From the NCBI RefSeq assembly GCF_900094625.1, contig NZ_FMAJ01000002.1, positions 310,001-374,000 of the forward strand: 64,000 bases of DNA, in the 5' to 3' direction. The first letter of the stretch is position 1. Each line of letters begins with the position of its first letter. The notes beneath the pieces were generated by a model. The model was given only the letters and a program-made list of their open reading frames with translations. It had not been told where the DNA came from and made no database searches. Below, piece after piece: positions 1-8,100 of the stretch. A program made the translations under genes and the position numbers. Origin of the DNA: Rhizobium aethiopicum. Lineage in GTDB: Bacteria; Pseudomonadota; Alphaproteobacteria; Rhizobiales; Rhizobiaceae.

Positions 1-118
1 GGATGATCAGGAATAGCAGAGAGAAAATGATGAAGGGCGTAATTCCCAGCCAGTCGATCACACGGTCTTTGTTGATCAGGGGAGCGCTGCTCACCATTGG
101 CGTTGAAACGGTACTCAT
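1..118 (-). CDS. ABC transporter permease, N-terminal fragment
   Basis: Only the first 39 codons are inside the window; the gene runs off the left edge. The fragment has a short polar N terminus followed by the start of a hydrophobic helix (IDWLGITPFIIFSLLFLII), as expected for the first membrane segment of a binding-protein-dependent inner-membrane permease. It follows the substrate-binding protein gene on the same strand, with a 69-base gap holding a strong hairpin. It is therefore probably the permease of that transporter. Substrate unknown; the family call rests on context and the first helix. Confidence 0.6.
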   Translation of the reverse strand, partial: MSTVSTPMVSSAPLINKDRVIDWLGITPFIIFSLLFLII

Positions 119-150
119 GAAAAGCTCATCCTGGGGCGTCGGAGTGAGAA

Positions 151-175
151 CCTCCCCGCCTTGGAGGCGGGGAGG
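151..175 (-). promoter_or_regulatory. intercistronic hairpin between binding protein and permease genes
   Basis: A perfect 10-bp stem (CCTCCCCGCC / GGCGGGGAGG) with a 5-base loop lies just after the binding-protein stop codon. There is no U-run, so it is more likely an mRNA 3'-end stabiliser or partial terminator than a full stop. Such hairpins often keep binding-protein mRNA more abundant than permease mRNA; that role is inference. Confidence 0.6.
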
Positions 176-187
176 CCGGATCTGATG

Positions 188-1291
188 TTACTGAACGTTG
201 GCGCCGACGACGGAATCCCAGTTCTTGGTGATAACTTCCTTGCCGGCGGCCTGCTCTTCGAGCGTCGGGAAGACAGCCTTTTCGTAGGCTGCTGCCGGCG
301 GCAGCTTGTCGAGCAGTTCCTTCGGGATCTTGTTGTTCTTGGCAAGATCGTTGAAGCGGATCGGGTGGCAATAGCCCTTCAGCCAGCCAAGCTGACCTTC
401 GTCGGAATAGAGATATTCCATCCAGAGCTTGGCAGCATTCGGATGCGGAGCGAAGGCGGAAATCGCCTGGACGTAGACGCCGGCAACGACGCCGGTCTTC
501 GGGACGACGACTTCGAACGGCGGGTTGCCCTTCAGGCTTTCGCCCCAGGACATTGCGTTGTAGTCCCAGGCGATGATGATCGGCGTGGAGCCCTGTGCGA
601 AGGGAGCAGCCTTGCCGACGACAGGCACGAAATTGCCGTTCTTGTTGAGCTCGGCGAAGAACTTCAGACCCTCTTCGCCCGCCTTGGCGGCGTCACCGCC
701 GGATGCGGAAAGACCAGCTGCATAAACGCCCTGAACAGCCTGGTTGGCACTGCGCGGATCGCCTGCGAGCGCGACGCTGTTTGCATAGTCGCTCTTCTTC
801 AGATCTGCCCAGTCGGCCGGCGATTCCTTGACCAGGTCCTTGTTCACGAGGAACGATAGAACGCCGTAATAGTCGCCGTACCAGTAGCCTTCGGCATCCT
901 TGGCGCTATCCGGGATCGAATCCCAGGTGGAAACCTTGTAAGGCTGGATCAGGCCGTCTTTCTTGGCGGACGGGCCGAAGGAGAGGCCGACGTCGATGAC
1001 ATCGGGGGCCTGCGGGCCGGTGTTGCCCTTGTTGGCCTTGATCGCTTCGATTTCGTCGCCCGAGCTTGCGTCCGGGTTCAACTCGTTGACTTCGATGCCG
1101 TACTTGGCCTTGAAGCCGGCGATAACGTCACCATAGCCGCACCAGCTGTGCGGAAGAGCGATCGTGGTCAGCGTGCCTTCCTTCTTGGCAGCGGCGATAA
1201 GTTCTGCGCTCGGTTCAGCTGCGGCGATCGCGGTCGAAGCCACGATGATCGCAGTAGAAAGCGACAGCAGTCGAGAAATGTTAGAGATCAC
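188..1291 (-). CDS. ABC transporter periplasmic substrate-binding protein (extracellular solute-binding family 1)
   Basis: A 367-residue protein with a typical Sec signal peptide (short polar start, hydrophobic residues 8-22, likely cut after AIAAA near residue 25). The body resembles iron/polyamine/thiamine-type binding proteins: N-terminal SAELIAAAKKEGTL, then ALPHSWCGYGDVIAGFKAKY, a central PDVIDVGLSFG segment and a late WMEYLYSDEGQLGWLKGYCHP segment. It should capture a small solute in the periplasm and deliver it to the permease encoded next. The ligand cannot be told from sequence. An RpiR-type regulator lies upstream on the same strand. Confidence 0.85.
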   Translation of the reverse strand: MISNISRLLSLSTAIIVASTAIAAAEPSAELIAAAKKEGTLTTIALPHSWCGYGDVIAGFKAKYGIEVNELNPDASSGDEIEAIKANKGNTGPQAPDVIDVGLSFGPSAKKDGLIQPYKVSTWDSIPDSAKDAEGYWYGDYYGVLSFLVNKDLVKESPADWADLKKSDYANSVALAGDPRSANQAVQGVYAAGLSASGGDAAKAGEEGLKFFAELNKNGNFVPVVGKAAPFAQGSTPIIIAWDYNAMSWGESLKGNPPFEVVVPKTGVVAGVYVQAISAFAPHPNAAKLWMEYLYSDEGQLGWLKGYCHPIRFNDLAKNNKIPKELLDKLPPAAAYEKAVFPTLEEQAAGKEVITKNWDSVVGANVQ

Positions 1292-1402
1292 TGTTGTTCT
1301 CCTTCGGGTTTTCAGTGTCTGGCGATGCTGTTAATGAGCTTACATGAAGCTTGTGTGACGGCTGCATGACGGTGGTTTTGCATGAATAGCAGGCGCTTGT
1401 GA

Positions 1403-1417
1403 CAGATGTTTCATCTG
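1403..1417. promoter_or_regulatory. inverted repeat upstream of the binding-protein gene
   Basis: A perfect 6-bp inverted repeat CAGATG-ttt-CATCTG lies in the 188-base gap between the regulator gene stop and the binding-protein start, about 110 bases before the latter. It could be an operator or a weak terminator of the regulator gene (no U-run). Nothing else in the gap is clear. Confidence 0.35.
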
Positions 1418-1479
1418 CGTCAGCGCGGTCTGTTTCCGCAAAAATCCGCCATTGTTTTTCCTCCCTTGATCTTGTCCTC

Positions 1480-2352
1480 CTAGCCCGGTTTGCGGAAGAG
1501 TTTGGTCTGCTCGAACAAGCCCTCCAGTGTCTTCATGCGTTCCTTCGTCTCATCCCAGGTGGAGTTCTGAACGGCCTCGATCAGCGCCTCGACGATGAAG
1601 AGAGTGACGACGGAGGAATCCCAGGCCGAGGGCGCTTCGATCCGGACGCGGAAGGCGTGGCGGGCAAGTTTGGCGGCGGGCGAACCCCATTGATCGGTGA
1701 AGACGACGATTTCGGCGCCGCGCTTTCGGGCGGCGGTGGCGAGGCTCACCATCTCCTGCTCGTAGCGGCGGATGTCGAAGATGATCATAATGTCGCCGGC
1801 ATTCATGTTGAGGACATATTGCGGCCAGCTGCTGGAATTGGATGACAGCAGCGTCGTTGCCGGCCGGATGACCTGCATATGGGTGAAGAAATATTCGGCA
1901 AGCGCGCCGGTGATGCGGCCGCCGACGAAATAGAGGCCGCGCTTGCGGTTGGAGAGCAGCGAGGCGACGCTGTCGAAAGTCGCCGTATCGAGATCGCTCA
2001 GCGTCTGGCGCAGATTACCCATGATGGCATCGGCGAAACGGTTGAGAATATGGGTGCCTGGCGCGTTCTGCGCCCAGCGGTCGTGCTTGGCGATGGGGTT
2101 AGAGATCGTCGCCTCCACCTCCAGATGCAGATGCGCCTGAAAGTCGGGATATCCCTTGAAGCCGAGCTTTTGCACCATGCGCACGACGGTCGGCGTCGAG
2201 ACGCCGGCATTCTCGGCGATGGTGGTGATGCTGCCGAGACCGGAGACCGGATAATTGTCGAGAAGGCTTTCGGCTAGTTGCTTTTCTGCACGCGTCAACA
2301 GCCCGAAATGCGAGTGTATGACGTCCGAAACGGTCTTCGACGCAACTGTCAC
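1480..2352 (-). CDS. RpiR/MurR-family transcriptional regulator
   Basis: A 290-residue two-domain regulator. Residues 1-80 hold the RpiR-type helix-turn-helix (SITTIAENAGVSTPTVVRMV, then KLGFKGYPDFQ), and residues about 125-265 hold a SIS phosphosugar-binding-like domain (GLYFVGGRITGALAEYFF; MIIFDIRRYEQEMV). Family members usually sense a sugar phosphate or related metabolite and control a neighbouring catabolic or transport operon. The ABC transporter downstream on the same strand is the obvious target, and the amidohydrolase gene is divergent. Ligand unknown. Confidence 0.88.
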   Translation of the reverse strand: MTVASKTVSDVIHSHFGLLTRAEKQLAESLLDNYPVSGLGSITTIAENAGVSTPTVVRMVQKLGFKGYPDFQAHLHLEVEATISNPIAKHDRWAQNAPGTHILNRFADAIMGNLRQTLSDLDTATFDSVASLLSNRKRGLYFVGGRITGALAEYFFTHMQVIRPATTLLSSNSSSWPQYVLNMNAGDIMIIFDIRRYEQEMVSLATAARKRGAEIVVFTDQWGSPAAKLARHAFRVRIEAPSAWDSSVVTLFIVEALIEAVQNSTWDETKERMKTLEGLFEQTKLFRKPG

Positions 2353-2435
2353 CTAATCTGCTCCCCGGGATGGTCTGGCGCCATTTCCCCAATCGAAGTT
2401 AACAACGCTGTCACAATCCATGTCAACTACTGTCA

Positions 2436-2451
2436 TGAAAAGAAATTTTCA
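2436..2451. promoter_or_regulatory. candidate RpiR operator in the divergent promoter region
   Basis: A perfect inverted repeat TGAAAA-gaaa-TTTTCA sits 84 bases upstream of the RpiR start and about 70 bases upstream of the divergent amidohydrolase gene. Its A/T-rich GAAA..TTTC form is typical of RpiR-family sites. A TTGACA hexamer follows at 2460-2465 facing the + strand gene, but no good -10 lies at the right distance. The assignment is inferred from position and symmetry. Confidence 0.5.
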
Positions 2452-2522
2452 GAGAATGCTTGACACTCGTCGGAACCTGAAGAATTCTTTTCTTATAAGG
2501 AATTTGTTAAGGAGTGGCGCCT

Positions 2523-3293
2523 TTGGTGCTTGCCCGGCCGAAAATCCTCAGTGAAGCCGACGGCGATTGCGTCGGGATCGAGCGCACCGGCGGCCGGAGC
2601 CCGGTGCTTCTCGTCTGTGAGCATGCTTCAAACACGCTTCCCGTCCAATTCGGCAATCTTGGCCTGCCAGGTGAAGCGCTCGCGAGCCATATTGCATGGG
2701 ATCCGGGGGCGCTTTCGGTCGCCCGCGGCATATCGCAGGGGCTCGATGCGACACTCGTCTACCAGCGTTTCTCCCGGCTCATCTACGATTGCAATCGACC
2801 GCCGAGCTCGCCAGGCGCCATGCCTGAGAAAAGCGAGATCTATGCCATTCCCGGCAACAAGGATCTGACCGCCGAGGAAAAGCTTGCGCGCACCGACGCG
2901 CTCTACGTGCCCTTTCACGACGCCGTTCGCGGGCTGATCCGCGATCGCCGGGCGAGGGGGCAGGACAGCGTCATCGTGACAATCCATAGCTTCACACCGG
3001 TTTATCACGGCCGCGAACGTGCCGTGGAGCTCGGCATATTGCACGACGAGGACAGCCGGCTTGCCGACCGCATGCTGGACGCCGCCGCCGGAGCGCCGCT
3101 CTACAGGACGGAACGCAACCAGCCTTACGGACCCGAGGATGGCGTGACCCACACGCTGATCCTGCACGGGCTTTCGAACGGCTTGCGCAATGTAATGATC
3201 GAGGTCCGCAACGACCTCATTTCAGACGATGTCGGCCAAGGGGTCATGGCCGACTATCTAAAAGGGCTGCTCCAGCAAAGCCTGGACGCCTGA
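2523..3293 (+). CDS. N-formylglutamate amidohydrolase family protein
   Basis: About 256 residues. The family pattern is visible: VLLVCEHASNTLP near the N terminus (metal site), AWDPGA, RFSRLIYDCNRPP, VTIHSFTPVYHGRER, and NVMIEVRNDLI near the C terminus. Members hydrolyse N-formylglutamate or similar N-acyl amino acids. AAGGAG at 2509-2514 overlaps a possible GTG at 2514, so that codon is too close to be the start; TTG 2523 (8-base spacing) or GTG 2526 (11-base spacing) fits better. No histidine-degradation genes are nearby; the next genes are a permease, a glutamine-synthetase-like ligase and two dehydrogenases. It may therefore act on a gamma-glutamyl or other N-substituted amino acid made by them. 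Confidence 0.85.
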   Translation: MVLARPKILSEADGDCVGIERTGGRSPVLLVCEHASNTLPVQFGNLGLPGEALASHIAWDPGALSVARGISQGLDATLVYQRFSRLIYDCNRPPSSPGAMPEKSEIYAIPGNKDLTAEEKLARTDALYVPFHDAVRGLIRDRRARGQDSVIVTIHSFTPVYHGRERAVELGILHDEDSRLADRMLDAAAGAPLYRTERNQPYGPEDGVTHTLILHGLSNGLRNVMIEVRNDLISDDVGQGVMADYLKGLLQQSLDA

Positions 3294-3314
3294 TAAAAAA
3301 GAAGACCCGAGGGA

Positions 3315-3337
3315 GCAGTTTAACTGCGGACGTCCGC
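3315..3337. promoter_or_regulatory. two overlapping palindromes upstream of the permease gene
   Basis: GCAGTT-t-AACTGC (3315-3327) overlaps a perfect 12-bp palindrome GCGGACGTCCGC (3326-3337). They lie 76-98 bases before the permease ATG and after the amidohydrolase stop. Back-to-back symmetric sites suggest a protein-binding region or an mRNA hairpin; no regulator can be named. Confidence 0.4.
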
Positions 3338-3412
3338 ATGGCGAAAATGCCGCGGGCAATTGGCACTGGACCGGCCCGCAATCCCGCGGCCGATCGTGAA
3401 CAGGGGGAAGTC

Positions 3413-4963
3413 ATGTCGGACTATACCGAACTGGACAAGAAGCAGGATGTGCACATCCTACATTCGATGGGCTATGCTCAGGAACTCGAACGGCGAATGA
3501 GTTCGTTCTCGAATTTCGCAATCTCGTTTTCGATCATCTGCATTCTTTCCGGCGGCATCAATTCGCTCGGGCAGGCAACGGCGGGAGCAGGCGGAGCGGC
3601 GATCGGCATTGGCTGGCCGCTTGGCTGCCTGATTTCGTTTATCTTTGCATTAGGCCTTGCACAGATTGGCTCCGCCTATCCGACAGCAGGTGGCCTCTAT
3701 CACTGGGGCTCGATCCTCGGCAACCGCTTTACCGGCTGGCTGTCGGCCTGGCTGAACCTGCTCGGGCTCGTGACCGTGCTCGGCGCCATCAATGTCGGCA
3801 CCTTTTATTTCTTCTTCGGTGCCTTCGGGCCGCAATTCGGGATCGAGGACACGCTTCTTCACCGGGTCGCTTTTGTGGCGATCATCACAGCGCTGCAGGC
3901 GGGTATCAATCATTTCGGCATCGGCCTGACCGCCAAGCTTACCGACTTCTCGGGATATCTGATATTCGCAACGGCGATCCTACTGACTATCGTCTGCCTG
4001 GCGGCCGCACCGAGCTGGGATATTTCACGGCTCTTCACCTTCGCCAACTATACAGGCACCGAAGGTGCATCGCTGGTCTGGCCGGTGACCGTCTCCACCG
4101 GCATGGCATTCCTGCTCGGCTTGCTGTTGCCGGTCTATACGATCACCGGCTACGACGCGTCGGCGCACACGTCGGAGGAGACGCTGAAGGCGGCCGTCTC
4201 CGTGCCCCGGGGCATGGTTTCCTCGGTCCTCTGGTCGGCGCTCTTCGGCTATCTCATGTTGTGCGCTTTCGTGCTCATGATCCCGAACATGGACGATGCT
4301 GCAAAGCAGGGCTGGAACGTGTTCTTCTGGGCGATGGAGTCGCAGGTCAACCCGACGATCAAAAGCATTCTCTACGTGCTGATATTCATCGCGCAGTTCC
4401 TGTGCGGGCTTGCCACAGTCACCTCGGTCTCGCGGATGATCTTCGCCTTCTCGCGTGACAAGGGTCTTCCGGCATCCTCGACCCTCTCCAAGGTCAGCCC
4501 GAGCTTCCGCACGCCGGTCGCTGCCATTTGGACTGGTGCGATCCTTGCTGTCCTCTTTGTCTGGTTTACCTCGGCGATCACAATTGCCGGGACGCCTGCC
4601 TATTCCATCGTCGTATCGTGCACGGTCATCTTCCTTTTCCTGTCCTTCGTCGTGCCCATCGCTCTCGGTCTCATTTCGATCGGAACGGCGAAATGGCCAA
4701 CAATGGGCCCATGGAATATGGGAGTCGGGCTGTACAGGGTGGTTGCCGTCCTCGGTATCCTGGCAATGGCGCTGATTTTCTACATCGGCATTCAGCCACC
4801 GAACGACTGGGCGCTGGAAATTACCGTCGGTTTCCTCGTGTTGACCGCTATCGTGTGGTTTGCATTCGAGAACCGCCGCTTCAAAGGTCCGCCGATCGGC
4901 GACGCCATTGCAAAGCGTCAGGCTCAGATCGCGGCCGCGGAGGCGGCTGTCGGCGAGGCCTGA
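3413..4963 (+). CDS. APC-superfamily amino acid / amine permease
   Basis: A 516-residue inner-membrane transporter with about 12 hydrophobic segments. The first contains FAISFSIICILSGGINS, and the conserved early loop is SAYPTAGGLYHWGS, typical of GABA/choline/amino-acid permeases of the APC superfamily. Other marks are ITGYDASAHTSEET mid-protein and a polar C-terminal tail. The start at 3413 (MSDYTELDKKQ) has a strong AGGGGGAAG ribosome site; an in-frame ATG 25 codons upstream lacks one. The next gene is a glutamine-synthetase-like ligase, so the permease probably imports that ligase's substrate (an amine, amino alcohol or amino acid). Confidence 0.88.
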   Translation: MSDYTELDKKQDVHILHSMGYAQELERRMSSFSNFAISFSIICILSGGINSLGQATAGAGGAAIGIGWPLGCLISFIFALGLAQIGSAYPTAGGLYHWGSILGNRFTGWLSAWLNLLGLVTVLGAINVGTFYFFFGAFGPQFGIEDTLLHRVAFVAIITALQAGINHFGIGLTAKLTDFSGYLIFATAILLTIVCLAAAPSWDISRLFTFANYTGTEGASLVWPVTVSTGMAFLLGLLLPVYTITGYDASAHTSEETLKAAVSVPRGMVSSVLWSALFGYLMLCAFVLMIPNMDDAAKQGWNVFFWAMESQVNPTIKSILYVLIFIAQFLCGLATVTSVSRMIFAFSRDKGLPASSTLSKVSPSFRTPVAAIWTGAILAVLFVWFTSAITIAGTPAYSIVVSCTVIFLFLSFVVPIALGLISIGTAKWPTMGPWNMGVGLYRVVAVLGILAMALIFYIGIQPPNDWALEITVGFLVLTAIVWFAFENRRFKGPPIGDAIAKRQAQIAAAEAAVGEA

Positions 4964-4986
4964 GAAACAAACTTGCCTCTAATGGC

Positions 4987-5007
4987 GGGGCCGCATCGTG
5001 CGGCCCC
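4987..5007 (+). promoter_or_regulatory. intercistronic hairpin between permease and ligase genes
   Basis: A perfect 9-bp stem GGGGCCGCA / TGCGGCCCC with a 3-base loop and no U-run lies 23 bases after the permease stop. It may reduce read-through or protect the permease mRNA end. Confidence 0.5.
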
Positions 5008-5107
5008 ATCACCGGTTCAACGAAAAGGCATCGGACTGCGGCACAAAGCTGAGCGCATGCGATTTCGTTGCCTCGATTTATTCAATCCCTATCCAGGCGG
5101 ACCAATC

Positions 5108-6475
5108 ATGAGCAGCAGCTACACAATCGACGATCTCAGGAAGGATGTTGCCGAGGGGCGCATCGATACGGTTCTCGCCTGCCAGGTGGACATGCAGGGC
5201 CGGTTGATGGGCAAGCGGTTCCAGGCGGAATATTTTGTCGAGAGCGCCTGGAAGGAAACGCACAGCTGCAACTATCTGATCGCCACCGACATGGAGATGG
5301 AGACGGTCTCCGGCTACAAGGCGACCAGTTGGGAAAAGGGTTACGGCGACTATACGATGAAGCCGGATCTCGCGACGCTGCGCCGCATTCCCTGGCTCGA
5401 AGGCACAGCGCTGGTGCTCTGCGACGTGCTCGACCATCACACCCACGAGGAAGTGGCCCATTCGCCGCGGGCGATCCTGAAGAAGCAGGTGAAACGCCTC
5501 GAAGATATGGGCATGAAGGCCTACATGGCTTCCGAGCTCGAATTCTTCCTGTTCGACCAAAGCTACGAGGCCGCTCACGCGTCGGGCTACCGCAATCTGA
5601 AGCTCGCCAGCGCCTATAACGAGGACTACCACATCTTCCAGACCACCAAGGAGGAAGAGGTGATGCGGGCGATCCGCACCGGGCTGCAGGGTGCGGGCAT
5701 TCCGGTCGAGAACTCCAAGGGCGAGGCCTCCGCCGGCCAGGAGGAGATCAATGTGCGCTATGCCGATGCGCTCGCCATGGCCGACCGGCATGCGATCATC
5801 AAGAACGGCTGCAAGGAAATCGCCTGGTCGAAAGGCAAGGCCATCACCTTCCTTGCCAAGTGGAACTACAATGCCGCCGGCAGTTCCTCGCATATCCACC
5901 AGTCGCTCTGGAGCCTGGAGGAGAAGCCGCTGTTCTTCGACCATACCGGCAAATACGGCATGTCGCCGCTGATGCATAATTACGTTGCCGGGCTTCTCGC
6001 CCATGCCAGCGAGATCACCTATTTCCTGGCGCCCTACATCAACTCCTACAAGCGCTTCATGGCCGGCACCTTCGCGCCGACCAAGGCGATCTGGAGCAAG
6101 GACAATCGCACTGCCGGCTACCGCCTCTGCGGCGAGGAAACCAAGGGCATCCGCATCGAATGCCGCGTCGGCGGCTCCGATCTCAATCCGTATCTCGCCT
6201 TCGCCGCGCTGCTTGCCGCCGGCATCGACGGCATCGAGAACAAGCTGGAGCTGGAAGCTCCCTTCGTCGGCGACGCCTATGGCGGCAAGGATATTCGCGA
6301 AATCCCGCGCACGTTGCGCGCGGCGACGGCGGCGATGACGGAATCGGCAATGCTGCGCAAAGCCTTCGGCGACGAGGTGATCGACCATTACACCCGCGCT
6401 GCCGAATGGGAGCAGGAAGAATACGACCGCCGCATCACCGATTGGGAAGTGGCGCGCGGATTCGAAAGAGCTTAA
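5108..6475 (+). CDS. glutamine synthetase-like gamma-glutamyl-amine ligase
   Basis: A 455-residue member of the glutamine synthetase family. Visible marks are SELEFFLFD (metal-binding glutamate), SSHIHQSLW, NSYKRF, and NRTAGYRLCG followed by RIECRVGGSDLNPYLA. The NRTA...GGSDLNPY block and the lack of the NLYDLP adenylylation site of GlnA point to the PuuA/GlnA4-type ligases, which join glutamate to an amine through the gamma-carboxyl using ATP, rather than to assimilatory enzymes. Start ATG 5108 fits the family N terminus. Permease upstream and two dehydrogenases downstream support a catabolic role. Exact amine unknown. Confidence 0.85.
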   Translation: MSSSYTIDDLRKDVAEGRIDTVLACQVDMQGRLMGKRFQAEYFVESAWKETHSCNYLIATDMEMETVSGYKATSWEKGYGDYTMKPDLATLRRIPWLEGTALVLCDVLDHHTHEEVAHSPRAILKKQVKRLEDMGMKAYMASELEFFLFDQSYEAAHASGYRNLKLASAYNEDYHIFQTTKEEEVMRAIRTGLQGAGIPVENSKGEASAGQEEINVRYADALAMADRHAIIKNGCKEIAWSKGKAITFLAKWNYNAAGSSSHIHQSLWSLEEKPLFFDHTGKYGMSPLMHNYVAGLLAHASEITYFLAPYINSYKRFMAGTFAPTKAIWSKDNRTAGYRLCGEETKGIRIECRVGGSDLNPYLAFAALLAAGIDGIENKLELEAPFVGDAYGGKDIREIPRTLRAATAAMTESAMLRKAFGDEVIDHYTRAAEWEQEEYDRRITDWEVARGFERA

Positions 6476-6493
6476 TAGCATTTGCGGGTTGCT

Positions 6494-6668
6494 GCCCCTC
6501 ACCCTAGCTTACCGGGGCCGAGCCGCGGGTCTCGACCCGTCCTTCGGACCCCCCTTTTTACGGGGAGAGGGGACGCGCCCTGCGAGATGCAGGCCGAGGG
6601 ACGGAGAGGCTGCGGCGTACCCCTTCGCCCCGTTTACGGGAGAAGGTGCCGGCAGCCGGATGAGGGGC
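6494..6668. repeat. rhizobial intergenic mosaic element (RIME-like)
   Basis: A 175-base palindromic element bounded by the inverted repeat GCCCCTCA (6494-6501) / TGAGGGGC (6661-6668). Inside are CGGGGAGAGGGG and CCCCTTCGCCCCG motifs typical of the mosaic repeats scattered between rhizobial genes. It separates the ligase and aldehyde dehydrogenase genes and can fold into a large hairpin, which may uncouple their expression. Assignment is from remembered family features, not a search. Confidence 0.7.
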
Positions 6669-6714
6669 TACGGCCCCGACGGAGTTTTTGATCAATACGA
6701 GGACGAAATCGATC

Positions 6715-8100
6715 ATGGCAATGATCCAATGCATTTCACCGGTCGACGGATCGGTTTACGCGGAGCGTCCGGCGCTTTCGCTCGACGCTGCCAAGGACGT
6801 GGTGGCGCGTGCCCGCAAGGCGCAGAAGGCCTGGGCGAAACGGCCGCTCGAAGAGCGCGTGCAACTGGTGCTGAAGGGCGCCGCACGCCTGAACGAGATG
6901 TCCGACGTCGTCGTGCCGGAGCTTGCCTGGCAGATGGGCCGGCCGATCAAGTACGGCGGCGAATATAAGGGTTTCAACGAGCGCTCCAACTATGTCGCTT
7001 CGATCGCGGCGGATGCGCTCGCCCCGCTCGTCGTCGAGGAGAGCGACCGTTTCGAGCGCCGCATCGAGCGCGAAGCGCATGGCGTCGTCTTCGTCATCGC
7101 CCCTTGGAATTACCCCTACATGACGGCGATCAACACGATCGCGCCGGCGCTGATGGCCGGCAATACCGTGGTGCTGAAACATGCTTCGCAGACATTGCTT
7201 GTCGGTGAGCGGCTGGTGCAGGCCTTCATCGAGGCGGGCGTTCCCGAAGACGTCTTCCAGAACGTCTTTCTCGATCACCAGACGACGTCGGCACTGATCG
7301 CCGCCGGCAGCTTCAATTTCGTCAACTTCACCGGCTCGGTCGAAGGCGGGCGATCGATGGAGCGGGCCGCCGCCGGCACTTTCACCGGCCTCGGCCTTGA
7401 ACTCGGCGGCAAGGATCCGGGTTATGTCATGGAAGACGCCGATCTCGATGCGGCGGTCGATACGCTGATGGACGGCGCCACCTACAATTCCGGCCAATGC
7501 TGCTGCGGCATCGAACGCGTCTACGTGCACGAGTCCCTATACGACGACTTCGTGGAGAAATCGGTCGCCTGGGTGTCGAACTACAAGCTCGGCAATCCGC
7601 TCGATCCGGAAACTTCGCTTGGGCCGATGGCGAACAAGCGCTTCGCCAAGGTGGTGCGCGAGCAGATCGCCGACGCGGTTTCCAAGGGCGCTAAGGCGCT
7701 TGTCGACCCTAAGCTTTTCCCACAGGATGACGGTGGCGCCTATCTCGCGCCGCAGGTTCTCGTCGATGTCGATCATTCGATGACCTTCATGCGCGAGGAG
7801 ACGTTCGGGCCGGCAGTTGGCATCATGAAGGTGAAGAGCGACGGGGAAGCACTCGCTTTGATGAACGACAGCCAGTACGGGCTGACGGCATCGCTCTGGA
7901 CCAAGGATGCCGAGCGGGCAGCGCGGCTCGGCCGCGATATCGAAACCGGCACCGTGTTCATGAACCGCGCGGACTATCTCGATCCGGCGCTCTGCTGGAC
8001 CGGAGTCAAGGAGACCGGCCGCGGCGGCTCGCTGTCGATCATCGGCTTCCAGAATCTGACTCGCCCCAAATCCTTCCACCTGAAGAAAGTGACAGCATGA
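6715..8100 (+). CDS. NAD(P)-dependent aldehyde dehydrogenase
   Basis: A 461-residue aldehyde dehydrogenase. PWNYPY starts the cofactor domain, NFTGSVEGG is the nucleotide-binding turn, LELGGKDPGYV carries the general-base glutamate, and NSGQCCCGIERVYV carries the catalytic cysteine. EETFGPAVGIMKV and a late GGSLSIIGFQNLT complete the fold. The start at ATG 6715 has GAGGAC 10 bases upstream; an in-frame TTG at 6688 is less likely. Its stop overlaps the Fe-alcohol dehydrogenase start by 4 bases (ATGA), so the pair is translationally coupled and could oxidise an alcohol to an acid in two steps. Best described as succinate-semialdehyde-dehydrogenase-like; real substrate unknown. Confidence 0.88.
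   Translation: MAMIQCISPVDGSVYAERPALSLDAAKDVVARARKAQKAWAKRPLEERVQLVLKGAARLNEMSDVVVPELAWQMGRPIKYGGEYKGFNERSNYVASIAADALAPLVVEESDRFERRIEREAHGVVFVIAPWNYPYMTAINTIAPALMAGNTVVLKHASQTLLVGERLVQAFIEAGVPEDVFQNVFLDHQTTSALIAAGSFNFVNFTGSVEGGRSMERAAAGTFTGLGLELGGKDPGYVMEDADLDAAVDTLMDGATYNSGQCCCGIERVYVHESLYDDFVEKSVAWVSNYKLGNPLDPETSLGPMANKRFAKVVREQIADAVSKGAKALVDPKLFPQDDGGAYLAPQVLVDVDHSMTFMREETFGPAVGIMKVKSDGEALALMNDSQYGLTASLWTKDAERAARLGRDIETGTVFMNRADYLDPALCWTGVKETGRGGSLSIIGFQNLTRPKSFHLKKVTA

Noticed and set aside
5078..6502. 474-codon minus-strand frame opposite the glutamine-synthetase-like gene
   Set aside because: The + strand product has all family motifs; the antisense product has none.
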